Of a stretch of 64,000 bases of DNA, positions 52,156 through 60,859 are shown in pieces. The position numbers were made by a program, and so were the translations under genes. The notes under the pieces are model-generated. The model was not told where the DNA came from. It saw nothing but the letters and a program-made list of their open reading frames with translations, and searched no databases. Source of the stretch: Thalassovita litoralis. GTDB taxonomy: Bacteria; Pseudomonadota; Alphaproteobacteria; Rhodobacterales; Rhodobacteraceae. Location of the stretch: NCBI RefSeq assembly GCF_900182725.1, contig NZ_FXTO01000002.1, positions 1 to 64,000 on the forward strand, in the 5' to 3' direction. The first letter of the stretch is position 1; each line of letters starts with the position of its first letter.

Positions 52156-53199
52156 TCAGTTTCCGGCGGCGGTATGTTTTGCGATCAGCGCTTGTGCCTC
52201 GGCAAGCAATGCCGCGCCGTCGATACCTTTGGCGGTGACGTCGTTGATCCAACGTTCGTAAACGGGTTGTGCGAAAGCTTTCCACTTTTCGCTGTCTTCT
52301 GGTGAAATCGTGATGATGGTGTTGCCTGCGGCCACGGCTTTTTCCCGCGCGGCACCGTCTGCACCGGCCTGTTGCGCCCCGGCAAAGGCCGAGAATTCCA
52401 AGCCGGAATTGGCATCAATCGCGGCGCGGATGTCATCGGGCAGGCTTTCGTATTTGTCCTTGTTCATCGCCAGCGTGAAGGTGACGGTATAGAACGAATA
52501 CCCATCGGCGAATTCGGTGTGGTTATGTACCAGTTCCGGTACTTTCAGTGCGGTCGTCACTTCCCACGGGATCACGGCCCCGTCGATCACGCCCTTGGAC
52601 AGGGCTTCGGGAATGGCGGTAACAGGCATACCAATCGGCACTGCGCCCAGATTTTCCAGCAGGAACCCGGCCATACGGCTGGGGATGCGGAATTTCAGGC
52701 CTTTCATGTCCTCCATCGAGCGAACCGGGGTGTTGGTGTGCATCACACCGGGGCCGTGAACCCAGCCGCCGATCAGGTGAACATCACGATAATCGGTGTC
52801 CTTCATTTCCTTTTCAAACAATTCCCAGAAGGCGCGGCTGGTCGCTTCGGCATTGGTCATCAGGAAGGGCAGTTCAAACACTTCGGAACGGGGGAAGCGA
52901 CCGGGGGTAAAACCATTCACCGTCCAGGCCAGATCGACGATACCGTCCTGCACCTGATCCATCAGTTCCGGGGGTTTCCCGCCCAGTTGCATTGACGGGT
53001 AATGTTCGATTTTCAGCTTGCCCCCGGTGGCGGCTTCGACGCGCTGAATCCATTCATCCAGAACCAGTTTCGGGACATTGGCCTGCGCAGGCAGGAATTG
53101 GTGCAGTTTCAGCGTGACCTCTTGCGCCCAAAGCGGGGTGGCCAGAAAAGCGGCCCCTGCGGCCAGACCGGCCAGTAGCGTGCGGCGAATGGTGTTCAT
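52156..53199 (-). CDS. DctP-family TRAP transporter solute-binding protein, without a local permease
   Basis: A 347-residue periplasmic binding protein. A signal peptide ends at LATPLWAQ (about residue 25). Conserved blocks are VTLKLHQFLPAQANVPK, GLKFRIPSRMAGFLLENLGAVPIGM and the central Arg-containing region typical of DctP proteins that bind carboxylates. The ATG at 53199 follows GGGAGG. It is downstream of, and co-directional with, the monooxygenase-ligase fusion. No DctQ/DctM genes of the matching class lie beside it; the nearest fused permeases each have their own TAXI protein. Its permease is presumably elsewhere. An aromatic carboxylate ligand is a reasonable guess. Confidence 0.92.
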   Translation of the reverse strand: MNTIRRTLLAGLAAGAAFLATPLWAQEVTLKLHQFLPAQANVPKLVLDEWIQRVEAATGGKLKIEHYPSMQLGGKPPELMDQVQDGIVDLAWTVNGFTPGRFPRSEVFELPFLMTNAEATSRAFWELFEKEMKDTDYRDVHLIGGWVHGPGVMHTNTPVRSMEDMKGLKFRIPSRMAGFLLENLGAVPIGMPVTAIPEALSKGVIDGAVIPWEVTTALKVPELVHNHTEFADGYSFYTVTFTLAMNKDKYESLPDDIRAAIDANSGLEFSAFAGAQQAGADGAAREKAVAAGNTIITISPEDSEKWKAFAQPVYERWINDVTAKGIDGAALLAEAQALIAKHTAAGN

Positions 53200-53262
53200 T
53201 GTTTCCTCCCTTTTGAACACGGTTTTATTTGACTGTACGGGTGTTTCCATCATCCAGACAAG

Positions 53263-56004
53263 TCAGATGGATGGTGTGCCTGCTTGCGTCAGCAGGGCTT
53301 GCCTGTCGATTTTGCCGGTGCCGGTCTTCGGCAATTCGGATACGTATTGGAACAGGCGCGGGGCTTTGAAGGGTGTCAGACGCGATTTCACGTAATCGCG
53401 CAGGGCTTGGGTGCGGTCGTCATCCCCGGTCAGACCAGAGGTCAGGCTGACCACCGCCCGCAGTGCCATACGCTTGTCTTCCAGCTCTTCTGCCAGAACT
53501 GCGCATTCATGGATATCAGGGTGTTCATTCAGGCAGCGTTCCACCTCTAGCGGCCAGACCCATTGGCCTGAAACCTTGATCAGCTCATCCGCGCGACCTT
53601 GGAAATAGTAATATCCATCACGTTCGATGAAACGGTCGCCGGTATAAATCCAATCCCCGCGCATGGTGTCTTGGGTTTTGTCGGGGCGGTTCCAATAACA
53701 CGGTGCCGATGAATCGCCGCGCACGAACATTACGCCTTCTTCTCCGGGTTGGGTGGGGGTGCCATCGGGGGTGAGCAGCTTTACCTCGTACCCCGGAACG
53801 CGGGCGCCTGCTGCGCCGGGGCGGTGGTCGTCCAGATGATTGGACAGGTAGATATGCAGCAATTCGGTCGATCCCAACCCTTCGGTAGGGCCGTGTCCCG
53901 CATGGTTTTTCCACGCAGTATAGACATCTTCGGACAGGATTTCAGCCGCTGACATGGATTGCCGCAACGAGGACAGATCGCGCCCGGCGATGGTGTCGGA
54001 CCGGGCCAGCGCGGTGTACAGCGTTGGCAGGCCGAACAGGACACTGGGGCGATAGGTTTCGATAGCATCCAGAACGGCATCAGGGCGGGGTTGGCCGGGC
54101 AATAGCAGCGCCGTTGCCCCAACCGAGAAGGGGAAGGTGACAGAGTTGCCGAAACCGTAAGCGAAATAGATTTTCGGCACCGAAAAAGCGATGTCATCTG
54201 TCCGCAGTTTCAAAACCTGTTCGCCAAAGCTTTGCTGGGTGTAGGCCATGTCGTGATGCAGATGGACGATCCCCTTGGGGCGGCCTGTCGATCCGGATGA
54301 ATACATCCAGAACGCCATGTCATCCGGTCCGGTATCCGCGCAGGGCAGCGTGGTGGGCTGCCCGGATAGAAAACCGTCCGCAGACAGGCACTCATCGGCT
54401 GCGCCATTCACTGCGATCCGCGTCGTGACGGCGGTGCCGTTCAATGTTTCGGCGTCAAAGATCGGGGCCAATTCCGCCTCTGTCAGGACAATACGGGCGG
54501 CGCTGTCCTTCAGGAAATAGTTCAACACATCCGGTTTGGTCTGAATATTCAGCAGTACTGGCACGAAACCTGCCCGCACAGCACCGAAAAAGGCAGCGGG
54601 ATAGCTGGGGGTGTCATCCAGAAAAAACGCGATGCGGTCACCGCGTTGCAACCCTGCGGCGGTAAACGCATTGCCCCATTGCGCGGCCTTTTCGATCAGT
54701 TCCCGATAGCTAAGCGTTCCCATTGGGCCGATGAGCGCGGGTTTATCGGGATTGCGGGTCAGATTTTGCCACAGGATGTTCGAACAGTTCGGATGATCCG
54801 CTTTTGCAAAGCCAATTTCCGCAGCGCCAGCGGTATCGGCCTGCACCGGGTCTGTGATCGGATCGGGTTTGGCAGCTTTATAGGCGTCGTATTCAGCCAT
54901 GAATTCTGGCGTCAGCCTGCGCATCCGGTCCATATCCACCCGCCCCGAACGGGTCAGATAGTTGAACGCAAAATCCAGTGGCGGCATCTGCATTTTTTCA
55001 CCGAAGCTTTCGTACCACGTGGCCGAGGTGTTGGCCGCGTCGACGATCTTTTTCGCAATGGGTTGGCGTTCGCGCTGATACGCCATCAAGGCCGTATCTA
55101 TATCATCATGTGCAGCCAGCGACCGAACCAGCGCAATCGCGTCTTCCATGGCCAGACGCGTGCCGGACCCGATGGAAAAATGCGCCGTATGCACCGCGTC
55201 CCCCAGCAGCGCATAGCGCCCGCTGACCCAGTTCTGGCACCACAGGCGCGGAAATTGCCGCCAGTGGGATTTGTTGATGACCAGATCAGTGCCTTGCAGA
55301 ACGTCCTTAAACAGATCGGCGCAGATATGTGCGCTTTGTTCTTCGGTCATGTCACCAAAGCCATAGGCGCGATGCACCGCGTCCGAGCATTCCACGATAA
55401 AAGTGCTGCGATCCGGGGTATACCGATAATGGTGGGCGTTCAGCGGTCCCTTGTCGGTTTCAATAAAGGTTTGGGTCAGGGTGTCGAATGGGACGGTTGC
55501 GCCAAACCATGCAAAGTGGTTGCCGAAGTTTTCGATCTTCGGGGCAAAGCCGTCTTCTAATGTCTGGCGGACCAGTGAATTCAGCCCGTCGGCACCGATC
55601 ACCAGATCGGCCTCTAGCTCCTCCAGCGAGTCGATATGCGTGTTAAACCGGATCGGCACGTCCAAGGCGCGGGCGCGGTCCTTGAGGATTTCGATCAAAT
55701 CCAGCCGCCCAATCGCGGTGAAACCCACACCATCCAGCGTCACGCTGCCCTGCGGGTGGTTCAGCGTCATGTTCCGCCACCGTTCCATATGCGGCACAAC
55801 CAGATCATGAGTTTCGGGATCATCGGCCTTCAGAAACTCCAATGCCTGATCAGAGAACACCACACCAAAGCCAAAGGTCGCGCCCTCTGGGTTTTGTTCT
55901 GTTACGCGGACGCGCACATGCGGCAGCAGTCGGCGGATCAGGATCGCGGTGTACAGGCCAGCGGGGCCACCACCAAGAATTTCAATACTGGACAGCTTCG
56001 ACAT
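53263..56004 (-). CDS. Fusion of FAD aryl-CoA monooxygenase (salicylyl-CoA 5-hydroxylase-like) and benzoate-CoA ligase-like enzyme
   Basis: A continuous 913-residue protein with two catalytic modules. Residues 1 to about 385 are a flavin monooxygenase: GGGPAG at 11-16, FGFGVVFSD at 44-52, and GDAVHTAHFSIGSGTRLAMEDA around 268-289, a signature of salicylyl-CoA 5-hydroxylase and 2-aminobenzoyl-CoA monooxygenase N domains. After a linker (about 385-405) comes an AMP-forming aryl-CoA ligase: YSSGSTGRPKG at 568-578, YTGD at 787-790 and catalytic Lys898 in GTGKID; it most resembles benzoate-/2-aminobenzoate-CoA ligases. I see no stop or frameshift at the junction. The start has GGGAGG. It could activate an aromatic acid and hydroxylate the CoA ester. 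Confidence 0.92.
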   Translation of the reverse strand: MSKLSSIEILGGGPAGLYTAILIRRLLPHVRVRVTEQNPEGATFGFGVVFSDQALEFLKADDPETHDLVVPHMERWRNMTLNHPQGSVTLDGVGFTAIGRLDLIEILKDRARALDVPIRFNTHIDSLEELEADLVIGADGLNSLVRQTLEDGFAPKIENFGNHFAWFGATVPFDTLTQTFIETDKGPLNAHHYRYTPDRSTFIVECSDAVHRAYGFGDMTEEQSAHICADLFKDVLQGTDLVINKSHWRQFPRLWCQNWVSGRYALLGDAVHTAHFSIGSGTRLAMEDAIALVRSLAAHDDIDTALMAYQRERQPIAKKIVDAANTSATWYESFGEKMQMPPLDFAFNYLTRSGRVDMDRMRRLTPEFMAEYDAYKAAKPDPITDPVQADTAGAAEIGFAKADHPNCSNILWQNLTRNPDKPALIGPMGTLSYRELIEKAAQWGNAFTAAGLQRGDRIAFFLDDTPSYPAAFFGAVRAGFVPVLLNIQTKPDVLNYFLKDSAARIVLTEAELAPIFDAETLNGTAVTTRIAVNGAADECLSADGFLSGQPTTLPCADTGPDDMAFWMYSSGSTGRPKGIVHLHHDMAYTQQSFGEQVLKLRTDDIAFSVPKIYFAYGFGNSVTFPFSVGATALLLPGQPRPDAVLDAIETYRPSVLFGLPTLYTALARSDTIAGRDLSSLRQSMSAAEILSEDVYTAWKNHAGHGPTEGLGSTELLHIYLSNHLDDHRPGAAGARVPGYEVKLLTPDGTPTQPGEEGVMFVRGDSSAPCYWNRPDKTQDTMRGDWIYTGDRFIERDGYYYFQGRADELIKVSGQWVWPLEVERCLNEHPDIHECAVLAEELEDKRMALRAVVSLTSGLTGDDDRTQALRDYVKSRLTPFKAPRLFQYVSELPKTGTGKIDRQALLTQAGTPSI

Positions 56005-56033
56005 GATCCCTCCCTAATGTCTGTCGATGTTTG

Positions 56034-56065
56034 GGAATGAATAGTGTACAATTCCATATTGTGCA
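56034..56065. promoter_or_regulatory. Overlapping inverted repeats, probable IclR operator
   Basis: TGTACAAT (56045-56052) and ATTGTGCA (56058-56065) form a dyad with 7 of 8 pairs around TCCAT. GGAAT (56034-56038) and ATTCC (56051-56055) form another. They lie in the 87-bp gap between the divergent fusion gene and thioesterase gene and could let the IclR regulator control both. Confidence 0.6.
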
Positions 56066-56091
56066 AAAGATTCCGCAATAAGGAAATAAAA

Positions 56092-56490
56092 ATGATCCAC
56101 ACCTACCACGTACCAATCACGTTCGGCGATTGTGATCCGGCCGGAATTGTGTTTTATCCCAACAGCTTCAGATGGATTGACGCCAGCTTTCACGATTATC
56201 TTCGGCAATTTGGCGGACACGGGGCAATCTGTGCCAAGCTGGGGGGCACAGGCTTGGGGTTGGTCGATTCCGGTGCGCAGTTCCGCTATCCCATGCGGGA
56301 CGGCGATATGCTGATGATCGGAATCACGGCGTTGGATTGGGGGCGTAAAACGCTGACTGTCAGTTACGAAGCGCACATTGGCGACAAGCTGGCCTTCACG
56401 GGAAAAGAGGTGCGCTGTCTGTTCATTCCAACTAAGGACGGCCTGATCGCGGGCGATATGGAGCAGGTCCGCGCAATCGTGGAAGGATAA
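56092..56490 (+). CDS. Hotdog acyl-CoA thioesterase (4-hydroxybenzoyl-CoA thioesterase family)
   Basis: A 132-residue single-hotdog protein. FGDCDPAGIVFYPNSFRWID at 11-30 is the family signature, with Asp15 matching the catalytic aspartate of the Pseudomonas-type 4-hydroxybenzoyl-CoA thioesterase. The ATG at 56092 follows AAGGA; the longer frame upstream runs into promoter elements. It is divergent from the monooxygenase-ligase fusion and precedes an IclR gene by 5 bases. It probably releases the hydroxylated aromatic acid, for example gentisate, from its CoA ester, but the substrate is inferred from context. Confidence 0.9.
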   Translation: MIHTYHVPITFGDCDPAGIVFYPNSFRWIDASFHDYLRQFGGHGAICAKLGGTGLGLVDSGAQFRYPMRDGDMLMIGITALDWGRKTLTVSYEAHIGDKLAFTGKEVRCLFIPTKDGLIAGDMEQVRAIVEG

Positions 56491-56495
56491 GAACC

Positions 56496-57281
56496 ATGGC
56501 AGAGGATGGCAGCACCGGGGCGGGGATCAAATCGCTGGATTCCGCGCTGGCGGTGCTGATGCGGTTGGCCGGGCGGAATGAGGCGGTGACGCTGTCCGAT
56601 TTGGCCCGCGATTGTGACATGCCCCCCAGCAAGGTACATCGCTATCTGGCGTCTTTTATGGCCGCGGGTTTGGTCAAACAAGAAGGCCGATCGGGGCGGT
56701 ATGATCTGGGACCGGGAGCGTTGCAATTGGGGCTGGCGGCGTTGGCGCGGCATGATTTCGTGAATTTCGCGGCTGATGGATTGCCGGACCTTGCGGCCCG
56801 CATGGGGATGACCGTGTTGCTGTCCGTCTGGGGCAATGAAGGGGCCACAGTGGTGCGCTGGGAAAAGGGGATCACGCCAACGGTGACGTCGATGGGCTTG
56901 GGGACCACGCTACCTTTGTTGAATTCAGCGACGGGGCGGGCGTTTCTGGCTTGGGCGCCCGAGGGGGCGATTTCCGCAGCGCGCGAGGCAGAATTGCGCC
57001 GCGCCAGCCGCAATCCGGGGTTGCTGCACGATGTTCCTGCCACAAAATCCGGTTTGGTGGCGTTGGTGGCGCGTATTCGGGCGCGGGGGGTTGCGACGAT
57101 CGAGGGGAAATATATCCCCGGTCTGGTTGCGGCATCAGCCCCGGTATTGGATTGGCAGGACGAGGCGCAGGCCGTGATCACGGTTGTCGGTACGGAGTTG
57201 TCGCAAATTGCGGAAGGTTCGGCAAATGAACGCCATCTGATCCAGTATTGCGCGGAAAAATCGGTGCGTCAACCAGGGTGA
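56496..57281 (+). CDS. IclR-family transcriptional regulator
   Basis: A 261-residue regulator with an N-terminal winged helix (VTLSDLARDCDMPPSKVHRYLASFMAAG) and an effector domain containing GTTLPLLNSATGRAFLAW. AAGGA precedes the start and it lies just after the thioesterase gene. It probably controls the divergent fusion/DctP operon and its own operon through the dyads at 56034-56065. The ligand may be the aromatic acid or CoA ester. Confidence 0.93.
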   Translation: MAEDGSTGAGIKSLDSALAVLMRLAGRNEAVTLSDLARDCDMPPSKVHRYLASFMAAGLVKQEGRSGRYDLGPGALQLGLAALARHDFVNFAADGLPDLAARMGMTVLLSVWGNEGATVVRWEKGITPTVTSMGLGTTLPLLNSATGRAFLAWAPEGAISAAREAELRRASRNPGLLHDVPATKSGLVALVARIRARGVATIEGKYIPGLVAASAPVLDWQDEAQAVITVVGTELSQIAEGSANERHLIQYCAEKSVRQPG

Positions 57282-57302
57282 TCGGGATCGCCTTGCACAG
57301 AT

Positions 57303-57340
57303 AAAACGCCCGGCGGGATTGATCCGCGCCGGGCGTTTTT
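57303..57340. terminator. Bidirectional intrinsic terminator
   Basis: AAAACGCCCGGCG (57303-57315) pairs perfectly over 13 bp with CGCCGGGCGTTTT (57327-57339), and T/A runs follow on both strands. It separates the IclR gene from the convergent TRAP permease gene. Confidence 0.95.
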
Positions 57341-57342
57341 GC

Positions 57343-59682
57343 TCAATGCTCGGCCACGGGGTCCAAGGTTTTGCCCCGCCAGTGCCACAGGATGATCCCA
57401 ATGGCCCCGGCAATGCCAATCAGGCTAAGCAGCGGGATTTTCATCAGCACCAGCACGGCCAATGCCAGACGCGCCCAGCTTTCCCAGCGGCCAATCGGGC
57501 GCGCCTCGAACCGGGCCAGAACACTGGCCAGAAGGTATAGCGCCAGCATCACCCGCCCGAACACCATCGCCAGATGTAGCGGATGCACTGTGCCGTCCAA
57601 TCCCGGCAGATAGCGGGCCGCGCCTGCCTCGGGGTTCAGTTGGGCGGCTTCGATCAGCAGCAGTTCGGGATAGAAGGCAAAGATGAAAGGCACGACGAAG
57701 ATCACGACACCCGCCCGCACCGCAGCCACCCCGGTGCGCATCGGATCGGCCTTGGTGATCGAAGCGGCGGCAAAGGCCGCCACCGCGACAGGGGGCGTGA
57801 TGGCCGAAGCGACGGCGAAGTAAAAGATGAACATATGCGCGGTGAATGTCGCAATGCCCAGCCCCACCAGCATCGGTCCCATCAGCAAGGCAACATTGAT
57901 ATAGGCCGGGACGGTCGGCATCCCCATGCCCAGCAGGATCGCCATCAGCATCGTCGCCGCCAGCGCCAGCAGCATGAAGAACGCATTGTCCCCGATGATC
58001 CCGCCCGAGTCGCGCAGCCAGCCGATGATGTCCACGGCCACATAGTTCGACAGGCCTGTTAGATTCAGACAGAAGTCGATGACCGACACCGCCAGAAACA
58101 TCAGGTACAGTCGACTGACCAACAGCCCCGCATCAGCCAGTGCGGTCACGATTTTACCGGGTGATTGGCGGATTTCGCGGTCCAGAAAGAACAGCACCAC
58201 CAACAGCGCGGTTGCCCACCACCCGGCTGATCCGGCGTCGCCCGCCGAGTTCTGGATCAGTTGCAGCAGCCACGGCAGGTTTTCGGCCCGGCAGCCATTT
58301 TCGCTGATGATCTGGGTGACGCCCCACAAGCCCGCCAAGGGACCACAGCCCACGGCCTCTTTGGGGATCAAAAGCAGGACAAGGATCAGCAGGATCGGCC
58401 CGAAAATCATGACCAGATGCAGCTTGTCCTCTCCGGTCAGGCGCATGTCGTCGGTCACGTCACCTACGGCTTCGATCCCTTGCTTGCGGGCCTGAAAGGC
58501 CACGGTCAGGAATAGGCAGCCGAAATAGGCCACCGCTGGCAGAACCGCGGCGATGATCACCTCGCGGTAGGGGACAACCGTCATGGCAGACAGAACGAAA
58601 GCGGCCACGCCCATCACTGGCGGCATGATCTGCCCACCCGAGGAGGCGGCGGCCTCGATCCCACCTGCGAATGTGTGTTTGAAGCCGCGTTTCAGCATCA
58701 TTGGGATGGTCAGCACCCCGGTAGACAACACGTTCACCACGGGGCCGCCTGAAATCGTTCCGAACAGGGCCGACGAAACAACAGCCGCATGGGCCGGACC
58801 GCCACGCAGGCGGCGGGTCCACAAAAACGCGATCTTGATCAGGGACCGGCCCCCGGCGGATACACCGAACAGCGATCCCAACACGATATAGGGGAACACC
58901 GTATCCATCAGAATACCCATGAACCGACCCAGCAAGCCCTGTGCATTGTTGACAAGGATGTCTTGCATATTGGGCCGCCCGTCGATCAGCATCCGGGGTT
59001 CGCCGCCCAATTTGGTGACAAGGTATTTGTTGATGTCATCAGCCCCGAAGAAATACCACACCATCACCGTGGACAGCGTATAAGCGGCAATCAGGATGGC
59101 GACCATCACCAGCGGAAACCCCCAGACCCGCACGTTATAGGCCAGAAACGTCGCGATGGTGCAGGCGACCAACGGGAAAATCCACAGCCCCAGCGTATTG
59201 ATACAGGACGGATCGTCGACGCTGGTGGGGACGGGTAGCCCCATCGTTTCGGCGAACTCCTTTTCCTCTTGCAGGGCTTTGGCGATCAATTCGGCGCGTT
59301 CACCTGTGAATTGGTCAATCAGGCACACGCTGTCAATTTCGATCAGATAGCCCGCAGCAATTGCCAGCGCGGCCACGATCAGGGCGATGTCCAATGCCAG
59401 CCCCAACCCGGTCAGGCCCTTGGATTTGCCTTTTTCGCGCATGTCACGGGCGACGGAATGCTCAAAGGCCACGGTGGTCATCATGATCACGAAAACCAGC
59501 GGGTAAAGATATTCATAGCTAAAGCGTCGGATCACGACACCATCGCCAAACACGCCCGTCACCAGATCGTCCAGACCGGGAATGGCGGGCAATGTGTTCA
59601 ACATACCAATGGCAACAAGCACAAGGCCAAGGAATAGGGCAAGGCGCCGGAAAATTCCGGGCGTGGCGGCGGGGAAGGTCAT
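57343..59682 (-). CDS. TRAP transporter fused permease (DctQM type), third in window
   Basis: A 779-residue membrane protein. The small-subunit unit has a long periplasmic insertion (about 110-165, acidic, with DSVCLIDQFTGERAELIAKAL). The large unit shows GGPAHAAVVSSALFGTISGGPVVNVLSTG, AAASSGGQIMPPVMGVAAF and LGMGMPTVPAYINVA. GGAGA precedes the start. It is the last gene of the sulfatase-TAXI-permease operon. An unusual second polar stretch (about 440-480, with two or three cysteines) lies between membrane blocks. Confidence 0.92.
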   Translation of the reverse strand: MTFPAATPGIFRRLALFLGLVLVAIGMLNTLPAIPGLDDLVTGVFGDGVVIRRFSYEYLYPLVFVIMMTTVAFEHSVARDMREKGKSKGLTGLGLALDIALIVAALAIAAGYLIEIDSVCLIDQFTGERAELIAKALQEEKEFAETMGLPVPTSVDDPSCINTLGLWIFPLVACTIATFLAYNVRVWGFPLVMVAILIAAYTLSTVMVWYFFGADDINKYLVTKLGGEPRMLIDGRPNMQDILVNNAQGLLGRFMGILMDTVFPYIVLGSLFGVSAGGRSLIKIAFLWTRRLRGGPAHAAVVSSALFGTISGGPVVNVLSTGVLTIPMMLKRGFKHTFAGGIEAAASSGGQIMPPVMGVAAFVLSAMTVVPYREVIIAAVLPAVAYFGCLFLTVAFQARKQGIEAVGDVTDDMRLTGEDKLHLVMIFGPILLILVLLLIPKEAVGCGPLAGLWGVTQIISENGCRAENLPWLLQLIQNSAGDAGSAGWWATALLVVLFFLDREIRQSPGKIVTALADAGLLVSRLYLMFLAVSVIDFCLNLTGLSNYVAVDIIGWLRDSGGIIGDNAFFMLLALAATMLMAILLGMGMPTVPAYINVALLMGPMLVGLGIATFTAHMFIFYFAVASAITPPVAVAAFAAASITKADPMRTGVAAVRAGVVIFVVPFIFAFYPELLLIEAAQLNPEAGAARYLPGLDGTVHPLHLAMVFGRVMLALYLLASVLARFEARPIGRWESWARLALAVLVLMKIPLLSLIGIAGAIGIILWHWRGKTLDPVAEH

Positions 59683-59755
59683 GGGGTGTCTCCGTCAGAT
59701 CACGAGGAGGAGGGGAGGGGCACCGCGCAGCGTGCCCCAACCGGATTGGCGTGTC

Positions 59756-60805
59756 TTACTTGGCGCACTCGGGTACGGTGTAACCGGCCTCTTCCCAGGC
59801 GGCGACTGCGCCGGGATGGTATTTCACCGGATTAATCCCGCAGAAACCTGACAGTTTCGGGTCCATTTCCGCAACGCCCACGTTTTTCATATAGGCGGTC
59901 TTGGATTTCAGTTGCTCCATATTCTTGATATAGGCGGCAACCAGCGCCTTTGCGGTGTCAAAGGGCATGTCCTTGTTCACCACATCGGTAAAGGCCGTTC
60001 CCAAACCCCGGAATGTGGCGTCTTCGGAAATCAGGCGAATGCCTTTGCCGTCCTGATAACCCATGTCTTCCCATTTGATAACGATCGGAACGTTGCCGGG
60101 GGCGTTGAACACCTTTTGGTAGCTGTCGCTTTCGAACACATCTTTCGGGGTGGAAACCATGACCACATTACCCGCCGCCTGCATTGTCGTCGCACGGGCA
60201 GAGGGGAACGTCAGCGGGAACACGAACGCATCCATCGACCCGTCAACCAGTAGTGTCGGCAACTGGCCCCAGTTGGCTTGATGACCGGTGTAGTCCTCGC
60301 CGTCCTTCAGGCCTGCCGCCAGTTGGATCGCCTGACGGGCGTTCACCAAAGCCGCACCACGGGGCGGGCCGTTCCAGACGTCTTTGCCTTTCAGATCGGC
60401 CCAGCTTGTGACGCCTTTGCTTTCGAGTGCGATCAGCCCGTAAGCGCCCGCATTATAGGGATATAGCGCGCGCAGGTCGGCCGCCAGTTCCGCCCCGGCC
60501 TCGCCCTGTTTGGAATAGGGACCACGCCCCTTGGACAGCAGAAAGCCCAAAATCAGCGGCATCGAAGCGATGTCGGTGCGGCCCTGTGCGACGTTCAGAA
60601 CCGAATTGGTCAGTGTTTGCCCTTCTTGTACCTGTAGATTGGCGACACCTTCCTGTGCGGCGGTTTCTGCCAGATACAGAATTGAAACATGGGGGCTGTT
60701 GCCGGGGCTTGATGTTTCCGCCGACAAGTTCGATTGGGCCAATGCCGGGCTGGCCATCAGCCCCGCCGCCGCAAGTGCGGCTAAAGTCCGGGTAACGCGT
60801 TTCAT
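59756..60805 (-). CDS. TAXI-family TRAP transporter solute-binding protein
   Basis: A 349-residue periplasmic protein with a signal peptide ending at ASPALAQ (about residue 24). It is more divergent than the other two TAXI proteins in the window, with SPGNSPHVSILYLAETAAQEG replacing the usual glycine-rich start, but LKGKDVWNGPPRGAALVNARQ and FHPGA-like KYHPGAVAAWEEAGY retain the family pattern. AGGGAGG precedes the start. It lies between the sulfatase and permease genes and should deliver their substrate. Confidence 0.9.
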   Translation of the reverse strand: MKRVTRTLAALAAAGLMASPALAQSNLSAETSSPGNSPHVSILYLAETAAQEGVANLQVQEGQTLTNSVLNVAQGRTDIASMPLILGFLLSKGRGPYSKQGEAGAELAADLRALYPYNAGAYGLIALESKGVTSWADLKGKDVWNGPPRGAALVNARQAIQLAAGLKDGEDYTGHQANWGQLPTLLVDGSMDAFVFPLTFPSARATTMQAAGNVVMVSTPKDVFESDSYQKVFNAPGNVPIVIKWEDMGYQDGKGIRLISEDATFRGLGTAFTDVVNKDMPFDTAKALVAAYIKNMEQLKSKTAYMKNVGVAEMDPKLSGFCGINPVKYHPGAVAAWEEAGYTVPECAK

Positions 60806-60859
60806 TTCCTGTTTCCTCCCTTGGAATGTGTCCGGGGCTCCTCCTGCCCCGGTGTTTTG

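Noticed and set aside
53263-56004. Possible assembly error joining two adjacent genes
   Set aside because: The frame is uninterrupted through the linker, both domains are complete, and no internal ribosome binding site with a start codon is obvious at the junction. It is kept as a true fusion, with the caveat stated in the finding.
50131-59682. The DctP-type protein as partner of the fused permeases next to it
   Set aside because: Each of these permeases has its own TAXI protein in the same operon, and TAXI and DctP proteins normally pair with different permease subclasses. It is left as an orphan.
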